Below, piece by piece: positions 1 to 7,584 of a stretch of DNA of 11,786 bases (its first letter is position 1; each line of letters begins with the position of its first letter). Below the pieces are notes generated by a model. It was not told where the DNA came from. It searched no databases and saw nothing but the letters and a program-made list of their open reading frames with translations. Source of the DNA: Klebsiella pneumoniae (GTDB lineage Bacteria > Bacteroidota > Bacteroidia > Flavobacteriales > Flavobacteriaceae). The position numbers and the translations under genes were made by a program. The stretch lies in assembly GCA_943325355.2 (NCBI GenBank), contig CALPPA020000036.1, forward strand, positions 1 to 11,786, given 5' to 3'.

Positions 1-108
1 ATAAAATTATAATCGATGAGATAAACGCCAATGATTTTATGCGACACTAGCTTAAGCGAACAGGCGAAGCAATTACAATGACCAATAAAAAACAATATAT
101 ATAAACAT
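1..108 (+). other. Unresolved left flank, possibly the tail of an upstream gene
   Basis: All three forward frames hit a stop early (positions 10-12 in frame 1, 2-4 in frame 2, 48-50 in frame 3). The longest possible tail is frame 3, ending in DEINANDFMRH before a TAG at 48-50; nothing in it identifies a family. After that TAG the same frame stays open to a TAA at 102-104, only 4 nt before the cytochrome ATG. The upstream gene could therefore end at 50, or earlier outside the window. No convincing TAnnTTTG promoter was seen, so the cytochrome gene may be co-transcribed with something upstream. Confidence 0.25.
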
Positions 109-456
109 ATGAAAATTTTAAAAATTATTTTTATTCTGATGATTACTTTTTATGTTGGATTTTCATGTGATTCAGCTACTTATGATGAAATTTCAGGAGA
201 AGTTTCTAATCCAACATATACTTCTAATGTTAAACCTATCATTATAAATAACTGTCTTTCCTGTCATAGTGAAGCAGGAGGTCAATACCCTACAATGGAA
301 ACATATGTACAAGTAAGAGAAGCTACCGAAAATGGCGCTGTAATTTGCAGAATCGATGATCAATCTTGTGGTTCAGTAATGCCACAAAGCGGAAGAATGC
401 CTCAGACTACTATTAATACCATCAAAAAATGGGCTGCAAATGGATATCCTAATTAA
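109..456 (+). CDS. Small lipoprotein monohaem c-type cytochrome
   Basis: The protein has 115 residues. Residues 1-20 are a lipoprotein signal peptide: a Lys-rich start, a hydrophobic core and the lipobox-like GFSC, giving a lipidated Cys20. One haem-binding CxxCH motif (CLSCH, residues 49-53) supplies covalent haem attachment and the proximal His. Met91 or Met97, in the segment MPQSGRMP, is a plausible distal ligand. Cys80 and Cys87 are also present and could form a disulfide. The segment around VKPIIINNCLSCH resembles small cytochrome-like proteins common in Bacteroidota. The protein is likely anchored in the periplasmic or outer membrane and acts in electron transfer or haem-dependent sensing; its partner is unknown. 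The YceI-like gene starts 12 nt downstream, so the two are probably one transcript. The start is the ATG at 109, the only one giving a proper signal peptide. Confidence 0.85.
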   Translation: MKILKIIFILMITFYVGFSCDSATYDEISGEVSNPTYTSNVKPIIINNCLSCHSEAGGQYPTMETYVQVREATENGAVICRIDDQSCGSVMPQSGRMPQTTINTIKKWAANGYPN

Positions 457-468
457 TACTGAATCGTT

Positions 469-1017
469 ATGATAAAAAATATAACGCTACTTTTATGTTT
501 GATTGTATCATCTGCTTTGTTTTCTCAAAAGATGATCACGGGTTCAGGAGAAATTAAATTTGAAGCTTCAATGCCTTCCTTCGAAGAAATTACAGCTAAG
601 AATAATACTGCTTCTTGTCTTTTTGATACTGCAACAGGCGAAATGGCTGTTTTAGCATTAGTAAAAGGATTTAGGTTTAAAATACCTTTGATGGAAGAGC
701 ATTTTAATGAAAATTATATCGAAAGTTATCAATTTCCAAAAGCAACCTTCAAGGGGAAAGTAACTAATTTTGTTGCCTCTAAAGTATCAGCTACGAAAAC
801 GAATTTTGATGTAGAGGGAGATTTAACCTTGCATGGAGTTACTAAAAAAGTAAAATCTAAAATCACTTTTCTGCAATCTGGAGAAAAACTAATTGCTAGT
901 TGTAAATTTAGAATAAAAACTTCTGATTATAATATTAAAATACCGTCTGTTGTTAAAAGTAAAATTGCTGAATCAGTAGAAATAGATTTAAAATTTGACT
1001 TAGAGAAGAAATCTTAG
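469..1017 (+). CDS. YceI family secreted protein (lipocalin-like)
   Basis: The protein has 182 residues with a cleavable signal peptide (about 1-20, ending ALFSQ). The YceI signature is seen as QFPKATFKG (88-96) and DLTLHGVTKKV (118-128), the strand that carries the family's conserved LxLHGVTK block. A C-terminal beta-rich segment follows. YceI proteins form an extended eight-stranded barrel that in characterised members binds an isoprenoid quinone or other long lipid in the periplasm. Membership is clear, but the N-terminal half is divergent and the ligand cannot be predicted. It lies 12 nt after the cytochrome gene, which fits a joint periplasmic redox role (inference). No obvious intrinsic terminator follows the TAG stop. 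Confidence 0.85.
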   Translation: MIKNITLLLCLIVSSALFSQKMITGSGEIKFEASMPSFEEITAKNNTASCLFDTATGEMAVLALVKGFRFKIPLMEEHFNENYIESYQFPKATFKGKVTNFVASKVSATKTNFDVEGDLTLHGVTKKVKSKITFLQSGEKLIASCKFRIKTSDYNIKIPSVVKSKIAESVEIDLKFDLEKKS

Positions 1018-1398
1018 AAACTAGCTTCAATTTTTTGCTTTTTTAGATTACTCAAAAATGATTTTTTATGAAATGATGAAATCCTCTTTTATTTCAAACT
1101 TTTTTTGATGATTCGATCTAAGTAAATCAGGCCGAATGCGGTATTGAAATCCTCAATATCATTTAGGTTTTAAATTTTTCTATCTTAACTTTTCCTTATA
1201 AATTAGATTTTATATTTATTTCGAATGCTTCAAATTGTTTTGGTATTCAAAACCCGTGAATACTTTGATGGAATACGGCTTAATGGTTTTTGTAGCACAA
1301 GGGATTCCACCTTAGTTGTTTAAGTACAAAATAAACACCTTAATTCTTAGTGTAATTCAAAATTTTATAGCTAATTTTATACTATAAAATTTACAATT
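1018..1398. other. 381-nt intergenic region before the carboxylase operon
   Basis: No convincing gene is present. The first 100 nt are T-rich without a clean hairpin terminator. The stretch at about 1130-1320 is less AT-rich than its surroundings. It holds a 6-bp inverted repeat (GTATTC 1243-1248, GAATAC 1258-1263) and a 32-codon open frame from an ATG at 1225 to a TAA at 1321-1323, with no family recognised. The last 40 nt hold the inverted repeat described separately. No TAnnTTTG box was found, so the operon's promoter is not located. Confidence 0.6.
1360..1392. promoter_or_regulatory. Inverted repeat just upstream of the carboxylase operon start
   Basis: Two perfect 11-nt arms, AAATTTTATAG at 1360-1370 and CTATAAAATTT at 1382-1392, flank an 11-nt spacer. 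The half-site also recurs inside the spacer: AATTTTATA at 1361-1369 and again at 1373-1381, the second forming a tighter inverted pair with ATAAAATT at 1384-1391. The element ends 6 nt before the ATG at 1399. It could be an operator with three half-sites or a weak leader hairpin; with only one G-C pair per stem, a protein-binding site seems more likely than a stable RNA structure. Confidence 0.5.
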
Positions 1399-1884
1399 AT
1401 GAGTTCCGATTTTAAAGTAAAAGTTAACGATACTTTTGAGTTTGATTTCAAAAAGGAAAGTGTCTCACAATTGGATGCAGTGAGTATTGAAACGAACAAA
1501 TTCCATATTCTCCATCAAAATCTCCCTTACAAAGCTGAAATTGTCTTTTCAGACTTCAATCAAAAAAAATATACGGTCAAGGTGAATAACAATGTTTACC
1601 ATATTGCTATTTCAAATCCATTGGACACCCTGATTAAAGAAATGGGTTTTGAAGTTGGAATATCAAAACAAGTCAATGTTATTAAAGCTCCCATGCCAGG
1701 ATTAATACTGGAAATAAACGTTGAGGTTGGTCAAACTGTACTAGAAAATGACAATTTGTTAATTCTCACGGCAATGAAAATGGAAAACAGTTTGCTTTCG
1801 CCTCGCAACGGTGTAATCAAATCGATTGCTATTATTGTTGGTGATTCAGTGATAAAAGGGGATTTGTTAATCGAATTTGAATAG
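1399..1884 (+). CDS. Biotin carboxyl carrier protein of an acyl-CoA carboxylase
   Basis: The protein has 161 residues and is the mobile biotin-bearing subunit that shuttles the carboxyl group between the two catalytic subunits encoded downstream. The C-terminal biotinyl/lipoyl domain (about 92-161) shows KAPMPG (96-101), the turn of the hammerhead fold, and the biotinylation motif AMKMEN (125-130), with Lys127 as the predicted biotin attachment site. Residues 1-90 are a beta-rich N-terminal region like that of stand-alone carriers of propionyl-CoA carboxylase and decarboxylase systems, without the Ala/Pro-rich linker typical of AccB. It acts in the cytoplasm. It is the first gene of a three-gene cluster; the biotin carboxylase ATG is 7 nt beyond its stop. 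The inverted repeat ending 6 nt before its ATG may control it. Confidence 0.9.
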   Translation: MSSDFKVKVNDTFEFDFKKESVSQLDAVSIETNKFHILHQNLPYKAEIVFSDFNQKKYTVKVNNNVYHIAISNPLDTLIKEMGFEVGISKQVNVIKAPMPGLILEINVEVGQTVLENDNLLILTAMKMENSLLSPRNGVIKSIAIIVGDSVIKGDLLIEFE

Positions 1885-1891
1885 ACAGCGT

Positions 1892-3331
1892 ATGAAAAAG
1901 ATAGTAGTTGCTAATAGAGGAGAAATTGCCATTAGAGTGATGAAAACTGCTCAAAAAATGGGAATAAAAACCGTGGCTGTTTATTCAACCGCTGATAGGA
2001 ACTCGCCTCACGTAAAATATGCGGATGAAGCTGTTTGGATAGGTGAATCTCCTTCGAACCAATCCTATTTATTAGGAAGTAAAATTATAGAAGTGGCCAA
2101 AGCTTTACATGCAGATGCTATTCATCCAGGATATGGTTTTTTGAGCGAAAATGCCCAATTTTCACAAGATTGTGAGTTGAATAATATTATTTTTATTGGT
2201 CCAAAGCCAAAAGCCATTGAGATAATGGGAAGTAAACTAGCTGCAAAAGACGCAGTTTTGAAATACAATATTCCAATGGTTCCCGGAGTAGATCACGCCA
2301 TTACTGATATAGAGGAAGCCAAAGTAACTGCTAAAAAGATTGGTTTTCCTATTTTGATTAAAGCCTCTGCTGGAGGTGGTGGAAAAGGAATGCGTATTGT
2401 CGAAAAAGAAAGCGATTTTGAATCTCAAATGAATCGAGCTATTAGTGAAGCGGTTGCTGCTTTTGGTGATGGGTCAGTTTTTATAGAGAAATACGTGGCT
2501 TCTTCGAGACATATCGAAATTCAAGTTATGGCTGACAGTCACGGTAATGTATTGTATTTTTTTGAAAGAGAATGTAGTATTCAACGCCGTCACCAAAAAG
2601 TTATAGAAGAAGCTCCTTCGTCAGTTTTGACGCCCGAAATACGACAAAAAATGGGGGAAGCTGCAGTTCTTGTGGCCAAATCTTGCGATTATCTAGGTGC
2701 TGGAACGGTTGAATTTTTATACGATGAAAATGATAATTTTTATTTCCTTGAAATGAACACCCGTTTGCAAGTAGAACATCCTGTTTCCGAATTGATTTCT
2801 GGAGTAGATTTGGTAGAACTTCAAATCAAGGTGGCTCGAGGCGAAGCATTAACCATCAAACAAGAAGATCTAAAAATTAATGGACATGCTATGGAATTGC
2901 GTGTTTATGCCGAAGATCCAATGAATGATTTCTTACCAAGCGTTGGGCATTTAGATGTATATCAATTGCCAATAGGCAATGGGATTAGGGTTGACAATGG
3001 TTTTGAACAAGGTATGGATATTCCAATTTATTACGATCCACTGTTGTCTAAATTGATTACTTATGGGAAAACCCGTGAAGAAGCCATAGAATTAATGATT
3101 AAAGCCATCGATGATTATAAAATTGAAGGAGTGCAAACTACTTTGCCTTTTGGAAAATTTGTTTTTGAACATGATGCATTTCGTTCAGGAAAATTCGATA
3201 CCAATTTTGTTAAACAATATTATTCCCCAGCAATATTAAAAATTCAAATGGAAAAAGAGGCTCAAATCGCTGCACTTATAGCTTTGAAGCATTATTTTGA
3301 AGATCAAAAAGTTTTACGTTTACCAAACTAA
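1892..3331 (+). CDS. accC: Biotin carboxylase subunit (AccC/PccA type)
   Basis: This subunit carries out ATP- and bicarbonate-dependent carboxylation of biotin on the carrier protein. The chosen start is the ATG at 1892, giving 479 residues beginning MKKIVVANRGEIAIR, the standard family start; the in-frame TTG at 1877 would overlap the carrier gene and add only five atypical residues. The family blocks are in order: HPGYGFLSEN (78-87), the MGSK segment (112-115), the ATP-grasp Gly-rich loop KASAGGGGKGM (157-167), RHIEIQV (206-212), RECSIQRRHQK (226-236), and the catalytic EMNTRLQVEHPV (287-298), where Glu287, Arg291 and Glu295 match metal and catalytic residues. Length is normal for a stand-alone biotin carboxylase; there is no fused biotinyl domain because the carrier is a separate gene. 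The next gene begins 6 nt after the stop, indicating translational coupling and stoichiometric expression. Confidence 0.93.
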   Translation: MKKIVVANRGEIAIRVMKTAQKMGIKTVAVYSTADRNSPHVKYADEAVWIGESPSNQSYLLGSKIIEVAKALHADAIHPGYGFLSENAQFSQDCELNNIIFIGPKPKAIEIMGSKLAAKDAVLKYNIPMVPGVDHAITDIEEAKVTAKKIGFPILIKASAGGGGKGMRIVEKESDFESQMNRAISEAVAAFGDGSVFIEKYVASSRHIEIQVMADSHGNVLYFFERECSIQRRHQKVIEEAPSSVLTPEIRQKMGEAAVLVAKSCDYLGAGTVEFLYDENDNFYFLEMNTRLQVEHPVSELISGVDLVELQIKVARGEALTIKQEDLKINGHAMELRVYAEDPMNDFLPSVGHLDVYQLPIGNGIRVDNGFEQGMDIPIYYDPLLSKLITYGKTREEAIELMIKAIDDYKIEGVQTTLPFGKFVFEHDAFRSGKFDTNFVKQYYSPAILKIQMEKEAQIAALIALKHYFEDQKVLRLPN

Positions 3332-3337
3332 AATATT

Positions 3338-4906
3338 ATGGAAGATAAAATAAACGACCCGAGCAATAGCGAACAGGTAAAGCAATTAAACGATAAAATT
3401 ACTCAAGCCCATTTGGGTGGAGGTTTAAAACGGATTCAAAAACAACACGAAAAGAAAAAATTGACTGCTCGAGAGCGCGTCGATTATTTAATGGATGAAG
3501 GTTCTTTTGAAGAAATTGGAATGTTGGTTACCCATAGAACTACTGACTTTGGAATGGAAAAAGAACTGTATTATGGTGATGGAGTTATCACGGGATATGG
3601 AACCATAAACGGAAGATTAGTTTACATTTTTGCTCAAGATTTTACGGTTTTTGGTGGAGCCTTATCAGAAACACATGCCGAAAAAATATGTAAAGTAATG
3701 GATATGGCTGTCAAAATGGGTGCGCCAATGATTGGGCTGAATGATTCTGGTGGAGCTCGAATTCAGGAAGGTGTCCGTTCCCTTGGCGGTTATGCCGATA
3801 TTTTTTACAGAAACGTTCAAGCTAGTGGTGTGATTCCACAGATTTCAGCAATTATGGGTCCTTGTGCTGGTGGAGCCGTTTATTCTCCTGCAATGACTGA
3901 TTTTACAATGATGGTTGAAGGTACCAGTTATATGTTTGTTACTGGACCAAATGTGGTGAAAGCTGTGACTAATGAGACTGTAACTTCAGAAGAATTGGGT
4001 GGAGCCGTTACACATTCAACAAAATCTGGAGTAGCACACATCACTTCTGGAAATGATGTGGAATGTTTAGAAGATTTAAAACGATTGTTGAGTTATTTGC
4101 CACAAAGCAATAAAGAAACCGTAAAGAATTTGCCTTATATTTTAGGAGATGAAGTTAGAAATAAATTGGCAACAATAATTCCGGATAGCACAAATAAACC
4201 CTATGATATGCACGGAGTAATTTCCGAGATTATTGACGATGAATCGTTTTATGAAATTCATAAAAATTACGCTGAAAACATCATCGTGGGATTTGCAAGA
4301 TTAGCAGGAAGAAGTATAGGCATTATTGCCAATCAACCTATGTTTTTAGCAGGAGTTTTGGGTGTGAAAAGTTCAAAAAAAGCAGCTCGTTTCACTCGTT
4401 TTTGTGATTGTTTTAATATTCCATTATTAGTTTTAGTTGATGTTCCCGGATTTTTGCCTGGAACGGATCAAGAGTGGGAGGGAATTATTGTTCATGGCGC
4501 AAAATTATTATATGCCTTGAGTGAAGCAACGGTGCCAAGAGTAACCGTAATTACAAGAAAGGCTTATGGAGGAGCTTATGATGTAATGAATTCAAAACAC
4601 ATTGGGGCAGATATGAATTTTGCTTGGCCTACTGCAGAAATTGCCGTGATGGGTGCCAAAGGAGCTTCGGAAATTATATTCAAAAAAGAAATCAGCGAAG
4701 CCGAAGATCACGAAGCAAAACTATTGGAAAAAGAAACAGAATTTGCTAATTTGTTTGCAAATCCATACACTGCAGCTCAAAGGGGATTTATTGATGAAGT
4801 TATTTTGCCGCAAGACACTCGAAGAAAATTGATAAAAGCTTTTAGTATGCTCGAAAATAAAGTAAGTGTCACGCCCAAAAGAAAACACGGAAATATTCCA
4901 TTGTAA
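3338..4906 (+). CDS. pccB: Acyl-CoA carboxylase beta subunit (carboxyltransferase), probably propionyl-CoA
   Basis: The protein has 522 residues and transfers the carboxyl group from carboxybiotin to an acyl-CoA. Both crotonase-fold halves are present. The N-terminal half has [13 protein letters not shown] (39-51), [11 protein letters not shown] (135-145) and [12 protein letters not shown] (174-185); the C-terminal half has DVPGFLPGT (368-376), the [15 protein letters not shown] segment (386-400), [11 protein letters not shown] (407-417) and [15 protein letters not shown] (429-443). The Gly-rich pairs supply the oxyanion holes. Asp415 lies in the position reported to favour propionyl-CoA in actinobacterial PccB, where acetyl-CoA-preferring paralogues carry Ile; this supports PCC but alignment is from memory. 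Propionyl-CoA carboxylase makes methylmalonyl-CoA, linking odd-chain and branched amino-acid breakdown to succinyl-CoA. With the carrier and carboxylase it forms a complete three-gene enzyme. The ending KRKHGNIPL is typical of the family. Methylcrotonyl or other acyl-CoA substrates are less likely. Confidence 0.9.
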   Translation: MEDKINDPSNSEQVKQLNDKITQAHLGGGLKRIQKQHEKKKLTARERVDYLMDEGSFEEIGMLVTHRTTDFGMEKELYYGDGVITGYGTINGRLVYIFAQDFTVFGGALSETHAEKICKVMDMAVKMGAPMIGLNDSGGARIQEGVRSLGGYADIFYRNVQASGVIPQISAIMGPCAGGAVYSPAMTDFTMMVEGTSYMFVTGPNVVKAVTNETVTSEELGGAVTHSTKSGVAHITSGNDVECLEDLKRLLSYLPQSNKETVKNLPYILGDEVRNKLATIIPDSTNKPYDMHGVISEIIDDESFYEIHKNYAENIIVGFARLAGRSIGIIANQPMFLAGVLGVKSSKKAARFTRFCDCFNIPLLVLVDVPGFLPGTDQEWEGIIVHGAKLLYALSEATVPRVTVITRKAYGGAYDVMNSKHIGADMNFAWPTAEIAVMGAKGASEIIFKKEISEAEDHEAKLLEKETEFANLFANPYTAAQRGFIDEVILPQDTRRKLIKAFSMLENKVSVTPKRKHGNIPL

Positions 4907-4945
4907 AAGAGATTTTCTAAGTTCTGAATTTTAATTTTTATTGTT

Positions 4946-4953
4946 TATTTTTG
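4946..4953 (+). promoter_or_regulatory. Candidate -7 box for the L,D-transpeptidase gene
   Basis: TATTTTTG matches the Bacteroidota -7 consensus TAnnTTTG and ends 23 nt before the ATG at 4977, a reasonable leader length. No clean TTG is present 17-23 nt upstream, so only half of the promoter is supported. It would separate transcription of this gene from the carboxylase operon, whose stop lies 70 nt upstream. Confidence 0.4.
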
Positions 4954-4976
4954 AGAAATAATTATAAACATTAAAG

Positions 4977-6575
4977 ATGAAAAGGTATTATATATTTTTC
5001 GTAATTATTACTTTTGTCTTTGCTTTTGCTAATGTTTCTTGCAATTCAAAAAGAGAAAATAATATTGAATTACTTACAGAAAAACCACTAGAAGTCTCGA
5101 TCCATCGAAGCAACATTTTGATTGATAGTGCTGCTATTAATTCTTTTTACGCCACCTATACTGAATTAAAAAAGTATCAGGAAAACACCTTTTCTTTATA
5201 TCAGAAACATAATTTTAATCAGGTTTGGTTTGATAATAAAGGAATTGTAGAATTTGGTCATTCCTTATACGCTCAGTATTCTAATATTGATAAGGAAGGA
5301 CTTACAGTTGTTTTTCCATATCAAAAAAAATTAGATGGTATTTTTCACGACGAGATTGAAAGCCCATTAAATCAATCTGATACAGAGTTAATGATTACCA
5401 ATCTTTACTTCTTTTATGCCGATAAAGTTTATAATGGATTGGATTCTAAAGTGACTACAGAAATGGGTTGGTTATTACCACGTAAGCAAATTTCCTATGT
5501 CAGTTTATTGGATTCTGTGATGCAAAATTCAAAAGTTTCATTAGATGATAAAAAAGTTCTTATTGGACAATATTATAAACTTCGAGAGGTTTTAGTGAAG
5601 TATCGGGAAATTGAAAAAAAAGGTGGTTGGAATCCAATTGATTTAGAACCAAATTTGAAATCATACAAACCCGGTGATAGTGCCAAAGTTATTGGACAAA
5701 TTAGAGAAAGATTATTTGTTACTGGCGATATAAAAAACAATAACAAGAGTACTATTTATGATAAAGAACTTATTGAAGCCGTAAATCATTATCAAATTCG
5801 AAATGGATTTAAAAGCGATAACTCTATTCTTCCCAAACATATAAAAGAGATGAATAAAACAGTTGCTGATAGGATAAAGCAAATCATGGTAAATATGGAG
5901 CGTTGCCGTTGGATGTCTCCAGATATTACAAATTCATACGAATATGTTCTAGTGAACATTCCATCTTACAATCTTACTTTTATTAGAGATGGAAAAGTGG
6001 CATTAAAATCGCCTGTAGTAGTTGGAAAGACGATGAATAAAACAGTTATTTTTAGTGGTAAAATGAGTTATATAGTTTTTAGTCCCTACTGGTATATTCC
6101 TACAAGTATTATAAAGAAAGAAGTCAAACCTGGAATGGCAAAAAACAAAAATTATCTTGCTCAGCACAATATGGAATGGAATAACGGGAACGTTAGACAA
6201 AAACCTGGAAAAAACAATTCATTGGGTTTGGTAAAGTTTATTTTCCCCAACTCCAATAACATTTATTTGCACGATACACCTTCAAAAAGTTTGTTCGAAA
6301 ACGAAACCAGAGCCTATAGCCATGGTTGTGTGAGAGTAGGAAAAGCGAGAGACTTAGCCATCACTATTTTGAAAGAAGATAAAAATTGGACTCCAACCAA
6401 AATAGATGCTGCAATGAATTTAGGTAGAGAAAATGCTTATGTTTTGAAAAATAAAATACCAGTTTATATCGGTTATTTTACAGCTTGGGTCAATGAAAAT
6501 GGACAACTAAACTTTTTTCAAGATATCTATGAAAGAGATGATCGATTGGCGAAATTACTTTTTAGTAAAAAATAG
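4977..6575 (+). CDS. Lipoprotein L,D-transpeptidase (YcbB/LdtD-like, YkuD domain)
   Basis: The protein has 532 residues. A lipoprotein-type signal (1-22; hydrophobic core then NVSC, lipid on Cys22) suggests attachment to the outer face of a membrane. Residues about 55-230 resemble the scaffold region of YcbB-type enzymes, and about 235-295 fit a peptidoglycan-binding-like helical domain (KVIGQIRERL, ELIEAVNHYQIRNG). The catalytic YkuD domain spans about 320-500: SPYWYIPTSI (369-378), the conserved HDTP (432-435), and the active-site motif SHGCVRV (448-454) with nucleophile Cys451, His449 and Arg453. Such enzymes make 3-3 cross-links in peptidoglycan or attach proteins to it. Size and architecture match the large bacteroidotal homologues, and all catalytic residues are intact. 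The gene is monocistronic as far as seen: its neighbour downstream is convergent, 70 nt away, with no clear hairpin terminator between. Confidence 0.9.
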   Translation: MKRYYIFFVIITFVFAFANVSCNSKRENNIELLTEKPLEVSIHRSNILIDSAAINSFYATYTELKKYQENTFSLYQKHNFNQVWFDNKGIVEFGHSLYAQYSNIDKEGLTVVFPYQKKLDGIFHDEIESPLNQSDTELMITNLYFFYADKVYNGLDSKVTTEMGWLLPRKQISYVSLLDSVMQNSKVSLDDKKVLIGQYYKLREVLVKYREIEKKGGWNPIDLEPNLKSYKPGDSAKVIGQIRERLFVTGDIKNNNKSTIYDKELIEAVNHYQIRNGFKSDNSILPKHIKEMNKTVADRIKQIMVNMERCRWMSPDITNSYEYVLVNIPSYNLTFIRDGKVALKSPVVVGKTMNKTVIFSGKMSYIVFSPYWYIPTSIIKKEVKPGMAKNKNYLAQHNMEWNNGNVRQKPGKNNSLGLVKFIFPNSNNIYLHDTPSKSLFENETRAYSHGCVRVGKARDLAITILKEDKNWTPTKIDAAMNLGRENAYVLKNKIPVYIGYFTAWVNENGQLNFFQDIYERDDRLAKLLFSKK

Positions 6576-6645
6576 CTGTGCGTGGTTTTAATACTATTCT
6601 ACTATTCTTCAAATCTTACTATTTTTTTTGTATGGCTTTTAAAAA

Positions 6646-7095
6646 TTATTTAACAGTAAGATCATAACTGTATAAATAATCTTCCCTTACAAAACCCATT
6701 TTGTTGTATAAGCCTTGTGCAACGGTATTGCTTTTTGATGTTCTTAATCGGATTAAGTTGGAACCCAATTCTTTTGCCAAAGCAACTGTTTGTGATATTA
6801 ATTTTTTACCAACTCCATTTTTCCTAACATTTGGGTCTACGTATAAGTCGTTTAAAATCAGTATCTTATTTAGTGCTAAAGAAGAAAAGGTGATGTAAAT
6901 CAAGGTGAAACCAATGGCTTTTTCAGGATTGTTTTCAACAAAAGCCAAAAAAACGGTTGCCTCATTATTTTCTATTCTATCCTTTAAGTAGGCTTTATGT
7001 TTTTCAATATTTGACGGGTTTTTATAAAACACTACATATTGGTCAAACAAATTTGTCAATTGATCTAAATCTTGAAGTGTAGCTTTACGTATCAT
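6646..7095 (-). CDS. GNAT family N-acetyltransferase (intact)
   Basis: The protein has 149 residues, a usual length for single-domain GNAT enzymes, which move an acetyl group from acetyl-CoA to an amine. It starts MIRKATLQDLDQL, the classic N-terminal beta-strand and helix. Motif A is visible as LNDLYVDPNVRKNGVGKKLI (81-100), whose R-x-x-G-x-G pyrophosphate-binding loop is Arg91-Gly94-Gly96. Motif B is visible at the C-terminus as NTVAQGLYNKMGF (123-135). The substrate cannot be predicted from sequence. Its ATG lies 4 nt after the stop of the frameshifted GNAT gene upstream, so it is probably the last cistron of the sulP transcript. The two GNAT proteins are not close copies of one another. 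Confidence 0.88.
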   Translation of the reverse strand: MIRKATLQDLDQLTNLFDQYVVFYKNPSNIEKHKAYLKDRIENNEATVFLAFVENNPEKAIGFTLIYITFSSLALNKILILNDLYVDPNVRKNGVGKKLISQTVALAKELGSNLIRLRTSKSNTVAQGLYNKMGFVREDYLYSYDLTVK

Positions 7096-7099
7096 ATTT

Positions 7100-7575
7100 T
7101 TATAATAATTTAGACATTAATATTTCATCTATAAATAGATCCTTGCTTTTTAAATAAGTATAATTTTTTAAAACACCTTCTTTTGTAAACCCAACATTTT
7201 CATAGAGATGTATAGCTTTCCCATTATGAACGGCAACGCTCAATTCAATTCTTAAAACTCCTGTATTGGTGCAAAAATCAATAATTTCCTGCATCATTTT
7301 TCTGCCAAATCCTTTTCTAAAATAGTCAGGATTAATGGCAAGTCCTCCTAAATATAAAATGTGTTCATTTATGTGTTTTTGCCTAATGATCTTCCACATT
7401 CCAATATTTTCTATGCCGTTTTATGTAGGAATAATACTTCTTCTTTAATCAAATCATCAAAAATGGGACTAAAAGTTTCTTCCATCATTTCATAAAGTAA
7501 ATACGGATTTATTTCTAGATTCATATATAAATAATAAAAATAAAAAAAATCGTTCGATTTTACTTTTTCTATCAT
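7100..7575 (-). pseudogene. GNAT family N-acetyltransferase broken by a one-base frameshift
   Basis: The gene reads in two frames. From the ATG at 7575 (10 nt after the sulP stop) a frame runs 54 codons to a TAG at 7413-7411 and encodes MIEKVKSNDFFYFYYLYMNL onward through EINPYLLYEMMEETFSPIF. The second frame, open below a TAA at 7423-7421, carries NGIENIGMWKIIRQKH, then GGLAINPDYFRKGFGRKMM with the motif A loop, and ends in a typical GNAT C-terminus (HLYENVGFTKEG). Adding one base in the AAAA run of the coding strand (7419-7422) joins the two into a continuous protein of 158 residues with normal GNAT layout. Neither half alone is a working enzyme: the 99-residue 3' piece lacks the N-terminal strands. 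It is either a recent pseudogene or an assembly error. The context (sulP before it, intact GNAT 4 nt after) indicates an operon member. Confidence 0.85.
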
Positions 7576-7584
7576 AATAAATTT

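Noticed and set aside
55..75. A 21-nt segment that matches 3368-3388 in the carboxyltransferase gene at 19 positions.
   Set aside because: Similarity ends abruptly on both sides, and a match of this quality is not unlikely by chance across an AT-rich window of this size. No gene fragment or duplication boundary is visible.
1877..1891. In-frame TTG start giving five extra residues to the biotin carboxylase.
   Set aside because: The ATG at 1892 gives the family's standard N-terminus and avoids overlap with the carrier gene.
6576..6645. Possible terminator between the L,D-transpeptidase and GNAT genes.
   Set aside because: There is a T-rich run and a repeated CTATTC, but I could not find a stem of useful length.
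7100..7399. A genuine short 99-residue acetyltransferase starting at MWKII.
   Set aside because: It lacks the N-terminal half of the GNAT fold, and that half is present just upstream in another frame, so it is better read as part of a frameshifted gene.
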